A stretch of 10,649 nucleotides of DNA from Legionellales bacterium UBA2469 (lineage in GTDB: Bacteria; Pseudomonadota; Gammaproteobacteria; Legionellales; Legionellaceae). The stretch spans positions 1 to 10,649 of the forward strand of contig DDPL01000004.1 in assembly GCA_002342175.1 (NCBI GenBank). Direction: 5' to 3'. A program made the translations under genes and the position numbers. The notes below the pieces were generated by a model, which was not told where the DNA came from, did not search any database, and saw only the letters and a list, made by a program, of their open reading frames with translations. Positions 6,359 through 10,649 of this stretch are shown here, one piece after another (position 1 is the first letter of the stretch; each line of letters begins with the position of its first letter).

Positions 6359-7591
6359 TTGTTCGTTGTTTGCGGCTTAAATCAACAAACACCTTTAGCT
6401 TATCGTGAACAAATTGCTTTTCATCATACGCTAGCCTGCCAACTCCAAGGCCTTCCAGGCATATTGGAATGTGTTGCGTTATCCACTTGCAATCGGACTG
6501 AAATCTATGCCTACGTCAACGATTTAGACTCACTTCATAACTGGTGGAAAAACCACCATTTTCAAATTTGGTCACAAATTGAGTCTTACTTTTACTGTTA
6601 TACTGGCGATGATGCGCTACGTCATGCCATATCCGTTGCTTGTGGCTTGGACTCAATGTTAATTGGTGAACCTCAAATCTTAGGGCAGCTGAAAATAGCC
6701 TATCAACAAGCCCTTGACTATCGAACCGTGAGCACCCATTTACAACCTTGGTTTGACTATATTTTTCATGTCACTAAAAAGATTCGGAATCAAAGTGGTA
6801 TTAGTAAGCACCCTATCTCGGTTGCCTCTGTTGCAGTAGACTGTATACAAAAACATTTTGATAATGTTTCAGATAAGAAAGCGCTGATTATTGGTTCTGG
6901 TGATACCGCTCGACTTGCAGCTATTCATTTACAAGAAAAAGGTTGTCATCAATTTTCCGTCACCAGTCGCCACATTGAGCATGCACAAAAACTAGCACAA
7001 GAACTGCAAGGGGATGCTTTTGTGGTTACTGCATTACAAGACCATCTCCACGAAGTGGATATCGTTGTCACGGCAACCAGCTGCCCACTTCCCTTCATCT
7101 CTCGACAAACCATGGAGCACACTTTAGCGCAACGCAAACAATCCCCCATGGTATTAATTGATTTAGCCGTTCCTCGCGATATTGAACCTGATGTGGCAAC
7201 ACTTTCTAATATTGTTTTAATCAATATTGACCATTTGCAACAAATACAAGCGCATCACCAAGCTGAACGTTTACGAGCTGCAGAAATCGCACAAACCATG
7301 GTCGAAGATGCCATCTTCCAGTTTCATAAAAAACATCGCGCCCTCAAGGCTCAGCATATGATTTGTCATTATCGAGATTTGATGAAAAATATTGCCCAGT
7401 CTGAAGTCCAGCGTGCACACCAAAAATTAGAAGCCGGACATTGTCAATTTCAAGTCGTCAATGAACTCTCAGAGCGTCTAATTCAAAAATTGATGCACTA
7501 TCCTACTGTTGGCATGCAACAAGCAGCAAGCGATGAACGCCACGATATCCTGGAATTCGCGCAATATTTATTTCGCCATCCTCACACTTAA
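6359..7591 (+). CDS. hemA: glutamyl-tRNA reductase
   Basis: First committed enzyme of C5-pathway tetrapyrrole synthesis: it reduces glutamyl-tRNA(Glu) with NADPH to glutamate-1-semialdehyde in the cytoplasm. At about 410 residues it is full length. Using the product of TTG 6353 for numbering, the N-terminal catalytic domain has STCNRTE with nucleophile Cys47 and GEPQILGQ at 105-112. The NADPH-binding domain has IGSGDTA at 180-186, followed by the conserved DLAVPRDIEP. The helical dimerisation tail covers about 310-412. No ATG start exists: the frame opens with TTG at 6353 or, better spaced from GGGG, TTG at 6359, giving MFVVCGLN. A weak start codon may limit synthesis of an enzyme that is often tightly controlled. 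In many proteobacteria prfA follows hemA; here the next gene is bioA, converging after a 29-base gap without a clear terminator. Confidence 0.96.
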   Translation: MFVVCGLNQQTPLAYREQIAFHHTLACQLQGLPGILECVALSTCNRTEIYAYVNDLDSLHNWWKNHHFQIWSQIESYFYCYTGDDALRHAISVACGLDSMLIGEPQILGQLKIAYQQALDYRTVSTHLQPWFDYIFHVTKKIRNQSGISKHPISVASVAVDCIQKHFDNVSDKKALIIGSGDTARLAAIHLQEKGCHQFSVTSRHIEHAQKLAQELQGDAFVVTALQDHLHEVDIVVTATSCPLPFISRQTMEHTLAQRKQSPMVLIDLAVPRDIEPDVATLSNIVLINIDHLQQIQAHHQAERLRAAEIAQTMVEDAIFQFHKKHRALKAQHMICHYRDLMKNIAQSEVQRAHQKLEAGHCQFQVVNELSERLIQKLMHYPTVGMQQAASDERHDILEFAQYLFRHPHT

Positions 7592-7620
7592 TGCACAATC
7601 CAAAATAAATGATTTTTTTT

Positions 7621-8910
7621 CTATAAAGAATTAATGATGTTTATAATTTTGTTGTAAACCAATTCTAACTCTTCATTTGTGATGCAATATGGCGGCAACA
7701 AATACACTGTATGACCAAGGGGTCTAAGTAACATACCTTGTTCGAAGAATTTTTGTTTAAGAATAGGCATCAAATGCCTAGATTTTTTGAGATCGAACGC
7801 AGCTATTGTGCCAATTATTCTTGTTTTTTCAATATTTGGACATTTTAATTTGAGTTGCTCTATTCCTTTTTTGTGCGACTGATTTAGATTTTTCATGCTA
7901 TTTTGACATTCAGAACTTTTAAGCAACATCAGCGAAGTAATAGCTGCACTACATGTCAGAGGATTTGCTGTATAAGAATGTCCATGGGCAAAAGCCGTAC
8001 TAAAATCGTCTCCCCAAAAAGCGTCGTAAACTTTATTATTTGTAATTGTTAAAGCAAGGGGTAAAAAGCCCCCCGTTATGCCTTTGGAAACACATAAGAA
8101 ATCAGGGATAATGCCCAGTTGATCCAACGCAAAATATGAACCTGTACGCCCAAAACCAGTCATGATCTCATCAAAAATCACGAGAATATTATGTCGCCGA
8201 GCAAGTTCAATAACTGCGATGATAAACTGAGATCTACAGATTCTCATGCCACTTGCGCCCTGAATCAGAGGCTCTAAAATGATAGCTGCTATTTTATGGT
8301 GATGTTCATCTAAATAACCTTGAAGTACATCAATAGCTTTTTGTTCTTTTACTTCGACCTTTTCATCATCGTCCCACGTATCTGGATAGGGCACAGAAAA
8401 AATATTAAAGAATAGATCTTTGAAGTGGTTATGAAATCCAGATTTTGCGCCTACAGACATTGCTCCAAATGTATCTCCATGGTAACCGCCATCAAAACTT
8501 AGAAAAGTTGTCTTTTCATGACATCCTAAATTGCGCCAATATTGATAAGCCATTTTTAACGCTACTTCAACAGCTGTTGAACCATTATCAGAGAAAAAGA
8601 ACTTACTTAACTCCTCTGGTAATATAGTTTGCAACCCCTCACATAACTTCACAGCAGGTTCATGAGTGAATCCTGCAAATATTACATGCTCTAGTGTTTT
8701 TGCCTGTTCATAAATACTTTTTGCTATTTCAGGGTGTGCATGCCCGTGAATATTAACCCACCAACTTGAAATCAAATCAAGATATGCCTTATCATTTTCA
8801 TCATAAAGGTAACAGCCTTGTGCTCTTTTTATGCTAATCACGTCTGTGGCCATTTTTTCCTGTGTAAAAGGATGCCAGATGATTTTTTTATCACGCTCTG
8901 ATAATGTCAT
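7621..8910 (-). CDS. bioA: adenosylmethionine-8-amino-7-oxononanoate aminotransferase (DAPA synthase)
   Basis: Class III PLP aminotransferase that transfers an amino group from SAM to KAPA, giving 7,8-diaminopelargonate, the third-last step of biotin synthesis. It has the BioA signature WHPFTQ near the start, SSWWVNIHGHAHPEI, GYHGDTFGAMSVG, the PLP aspartate in FDEIMTGFGRTG, and the Schiff-base lysine in VSKGITGG (Lys276 counting from ATG 8910). Its 429 residues are the normal length. The frame extends to a TTG at 8919 inside bioD, but ATG 8910 is preferred: it follows the bioD stop after one base (TAA-A-ATG) and has AAAGG, inside the end of bioD, at a workable distance. It is the last gene of the bioH-C-D-A run in this window and converges with hemA. 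Confidence 0.96.
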   Translation of the reverse strand: MTLSERDKKIIWHPFTQEKMATDVISIKRAQGCYLYDENDKAYLDLISSWWVNIHGHAHPEIAKSIYEQAKTLEHVIFAGFTHEPAVKLCEGLQTILPEELSKFFFSDNGSTAVEVALKMAYQYWRNLGCHEKTTFLSFDGGYHGDTFGAMSVGAKSGFHNHFKDLFFNIFSVPYPDTWDDDEKVEVKEQKAIDVLQGYLDEHHHKIAAIILEPLIQGASGMRICRSQFIIAVIELARRHNILVIFDEIMTGFGRTGSYFALDQLGIIPDFLCVSKGITGGFLPLALTITNNKVYDAFWGDDFSTAFAHGHSYTANPLTCSAAITSLMLLKSSECQNSMKNLNQSHKKGIEQLKLKCPNIEKTRIIGTIAAFDLKKSRHLMPILKQKFFEQGMLLRPLGHTVYLLPPYCITNEELELVYNKIINIINSL

Positions 8911-8911
8911 T

Positions 8912-9526
8912 TTATTCAACCTTTAAGATTTTTTTCAATTTTTGCGGGAGAACTATACTTTTTAGCGTATTCGCATTCACAGTCTCTAGTTTAGGGAATT
9001 CGGCGAGAACAGGTATGCATCCGTTGACCGCTATAGCCTCACTATTTAGGAGATTTTTTTCACCATTCATAATGACCCCCAATACTGATATATTTCGAGA
9101 TCTGAGGGCTTCTAGGCTAAGAAGGGTGTGATTTATAGTGCCCAAAGCAGTACGTGCCACCAGAATAACTGGAGTCCCTAATTTTTTGATAAGGTCAACC
9201 ATAAGATATTTATCATTGATTGGTACGAGAACCCCACCCGCCCCTTCAATGATTAAATGCCTTACTTCAGGCAATACAATTTTTTCTATATCAATTCTAT
9301 CTTTTTCTAACTGAGCTGCTAAATGTGGGGATAATGGTTCTTTATATGCATAACTTTCCGTGTAAATTTTAGTATGCGATAGTTTTTGTACCTCCAATGC
9401 ATCTGATCCATCTCTGGTACCGGTTTGTATGGGTTTAAAGTAAGAAAACCCGGTATGTAGTGCTATCCAGCTGGATATTAGTGTTTTTCCAACATTTGTA
9501 TCGGTACCCGTAATAAAAACTTTCAT
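8912..9526 (-). CDS. bioD: dethiobiotin synthetase
   Basis: ATP-dependent carboxylase that closes the ureido ring of DAPA with CO2 to make dethiobiotin; soluble, usually a dimer. The 204-residue product shows the P-loop GTDTNVGKT (residues 7-15), KPIQTG (31-36) with the substrate-binding lysine, EGAGGVLVP (94-102), and the N154 region VIMNG used in nucleotide binding. The length is slightly short of the usual 220-230 but all motifs are present. The start ATG (9526-9524) overlaps the bioC stop as ATGA, indicating translational coupling, and the gene ends one base before bioA. The product of BioA is the substrate of BioD, so the two adjacent genes encode consecutive steps. Confidence 0.96.
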   Translation of the reverse strand: MKVFITGTDTNVGKTLISSWIALHTGFSYFKPIQTGTRDGSDALEVQKLSHTKIYTESYAYKEPLSPHLAAQLEKDRIDIEKIVLPEVRHLIIEGAGGVLVPINDKYLMVDLIKKLGTPVILVARTALGTINHTLLSLEALRSRNISVLGVIMNGEKNLLNSEAIAVNGCIPVLAEFPKLETVNANTLKSIVLPQKLKKILKVE

Positions 9527-10281
9527 TCACTTATCCTCTTAAAAATCCCAAAAAATATTTTATAAGTGATTGCTAAGTTTTGGGATTCAGCTTTAAGTAT
9601 TTTTTTGAGATTGGATAGATGTACTGGATTGCTCGGGACCGTTGCCCCTAAGGTTTTTAGATAACGCATAAAGCCCACAGGATTTTCGAAAGATAAAGGG
9701 CAGTCCATCAACCAGCATTCAAAATCTTGGCCATTTTTTTTGAGTTTATTACACAAACGAATTAACTCCTCTGCTTTTGGGTAATCCAAAATCTGAGTCG
9801 ATTGGTATCGATGAATTATATTTTGCCATTCCTCAAAAGTTCCATCTAATAAAGTTGAAAAAGCAAAAATATTGGAACTTTTGGAATTAAGAAAATTTAT
9901 TGCATATTGCAAATCGGGAGACCATTGCAGAGCAAAATTACTGATAACACAATCATAAAGTTCGGTATCTAAATCGAGTAAATCACCAGGGAGATAATAA
10001 ATATTTTGAGCTTTAGCAAATTTAGCTTTGCAAATCTCAAGCATGTCATCTGCAATATCATTGAGATATAAAGAGGAATTTGGAAATTTTTCTAATAACA
10101 GCTCAGGGATATAACCAGTTCCTGTGCCCACATCCAAAACAGTTAGCGGAATAAAATCTTGATGCTCAAAAAGTTTATTCACTAAAAACCGAGCTGCATC
10201 CTTTTGAACATAAGCCACATCATCATATGATTTGCTTGCTTTATTAAAACGTGTTTGTATTTGATTAAATTGCACTATCAT
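9523..10281 (-). CDS. bioC: malonyl-ACP O-methyltransferase
   Basis: SAM-dependent methyltransferase that caps malonyl-ACP as a methyl ester so that fatty acid synthase can extend it to pimeloyl-ACP methyl ester. The 252-residue protein shows the BioC-type start (FNKASKSYDDVAYVQKDAA), motif I LDVGTGTG (49-56), an acidic residue after strand 2 (Asp75 in LYLNDIA), GD at 99-100, and the BioC-like NFALQW (115-120). The C-terminal half (FMRYLKTLGA) also fits BioC. ATG 10281 lies within the end of bioH (17-base overlap) and has GAG eight bases upstream. The gene overlaps bioD by four bases. Its presence beside bioH indicates the BioC-BioH route to pimelate, the same as in E. coli. Confidence 0.95.
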   Translation of the reverse strand: MIVQFNQIQTRFNKASKSYDDVAYVQKDAARFLVNKLFEHQDFIPLTVLDVGTGTGYIPELLLEKFPNSSLYLNDIADDMLEICKAKFAKAQNIYYLPGDLLDLDTELYDCVISNFALQWSPDLQYAINFLNSKSSNIFAFSTLLDGTFEEWQNIIHRYQSTQILDYPKAEELIRLCNKLKKNGQDFECWLMDCPLSFENPVGFMRYLKTLGATVPSNPVHLSNLKKILKAESQNLAITYKIFFGIFKRISE

Positions 10282-10649
10282 CTAAAAAACTCATTATTTT
10301 TTCATAAACTTCTACTGGTTTTCTAAAGCCAAGAGCGTGCCCAGCATCCATGATGCTATCCTGCTTCACCCAATGCTGCTTTGAGAAATTATCTGAGATA
10401 ATTGAGCGCGGCACAACAATATCATCATCGGAGCTTAAAATCAGTGTCGGAACATCAGGAAGATTGTATTCTTTTTGTAACCACTGCAAATCAGATAATA
10501 TTAAATCAAGATTTAGGTTAGAAAGATCATTGCATTCTATAAGTTCTGGTGTCCCACATCGCGAGTAAAAGCTCCTTAATGTAAAATCCGGGTTTCTTAA
10601 AAAGTTTGCTCTCAGAGCATTCAATTCGACTTGTCTTTTTTTACGTTCA
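10265..10649 (-). CDS. bioH: pimeloyl-ACP methyl ester carboxylesterase, C-terminal part (cut by window edge)
   Basis: Alpha/beta hydrolase whose first half lies beyond the right edge; 127 residues are visible, about half the normal length of roughly 255. The catalytic aspartate region (LILSSDDDIVVP) and the catalytic histidine (DAGHALGF) are present; the GxSxG serine is outside the window. BioH hydrolyses pimeloyl-ACP methyl ester, ending chain elongation and releasing the pimeloyl-ACP used by BioF. The frame is open through 10648 without a stop, so this is a truncation by the window and not a broken gene. The call leans on context: bioC starts 17 bases inside its 3' end, and bioF/bioB are expected upstream. 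A generic alpha/beta hydrolase is possible from sequence alone. Confidence 0.85.
   Translation of the reverse strand, partial: ERKKRQVELNALRANFLRNPDFTLRSFYSRCGTPELIECNDLSNLNLDLILSDLQWLQKEYNLPDVPTLILSSDDDIVVPRSIISDNFSKQHWVKQDSIMDAGHALGFRKPVEVYEKIMSFLDDSAI

Noticed and set aside
6949..7224. 91-codon minus-strand ORF inside hemA
   Set aside because: Antisense to the conserved NADPH-binding domain of HemA and without a recognisable domain; a shadow frame.
7592..7620. Rho-independent terminator between hemA and bioA
   Set aside because: There is a T8 run at 7613-7620 but no stem precedes it on either strand.
8911..8919. bioA start at TTG 8919
   Set aside because: ATG 8910 is one base after the bioD stop, has an AAAGG site and keeps the normal BioA start.

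Overview
This AT-rich bacterial window holds housekeeping genes together with two stretches that look like accessory DNA. The HemA, ComF and Bio proteins read as gammaproteobacterial. The general look (AT-rich, a large uncharacterised alpha-helical protein, a compact biotin operon) would fit an intracellular or host-associated lineage such as Legionellales/Coxiellaceae. That placement is inference; no rRNA or other marker gene is present.

Layout. Positions 4-411 (minus) hold the wreck of an AAA ATPase with a DUF234-type C-terminal domain: an in-frame stop lies inside the P-loop and most of the centre is deleted. Positions 412-931 contain no convincing intact gene, but do contain a short inverted-repeat-bounded segment and a possible frameshifted small ORF broken at a C7 tract. 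comF (932-1579, plus) converges with an AsnB-family amidotransferase (1576-3312, minus) and the two share a TTAA stop overlap. The amidotransferase most resembles N-acetylglutaminylglutamine (NAGGN) amidotransferases, not housekeeping asparagine synthetase. A 110-bp divergent intergenic region with nested dyads separates it from an unknown 96-residue protein gene (3423-3713, plus). Next come an 828-residue unknown protein (3783-6269, plus) and hemA (6359-7591, plus; TTG start).

From 7621 to the right edge the minus strand carries bioH (cut by the window edge), bioC, bioD and bioA in transcription order, joined by overlaps or a 1-nt gap. BioC makes malonyl-ACP methyl ester, BioH removes the methyl group after pimeloyl-ACP is built, BioA makes DAPA and BioD makes dethiobiotin. 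bioF and bioB would be expected upstream, beyond the right edge. Hand-counted 60-base lines in the bio genes are mostly 32-43% GC, against 42-50% in the asnB-type gene and hemA, so the hemA/bioA boundary may be an insertion or transfer junction.

The most open questions are the 828-residue protein (secreted effector candidate, unproven), the dyad-rich divergent control region, the NAGGN-type enzyme without its usual synthetase partner next to it, and the degraded left edge. I found no CRISPR array, tRNA, rRNA or intact mobile element.
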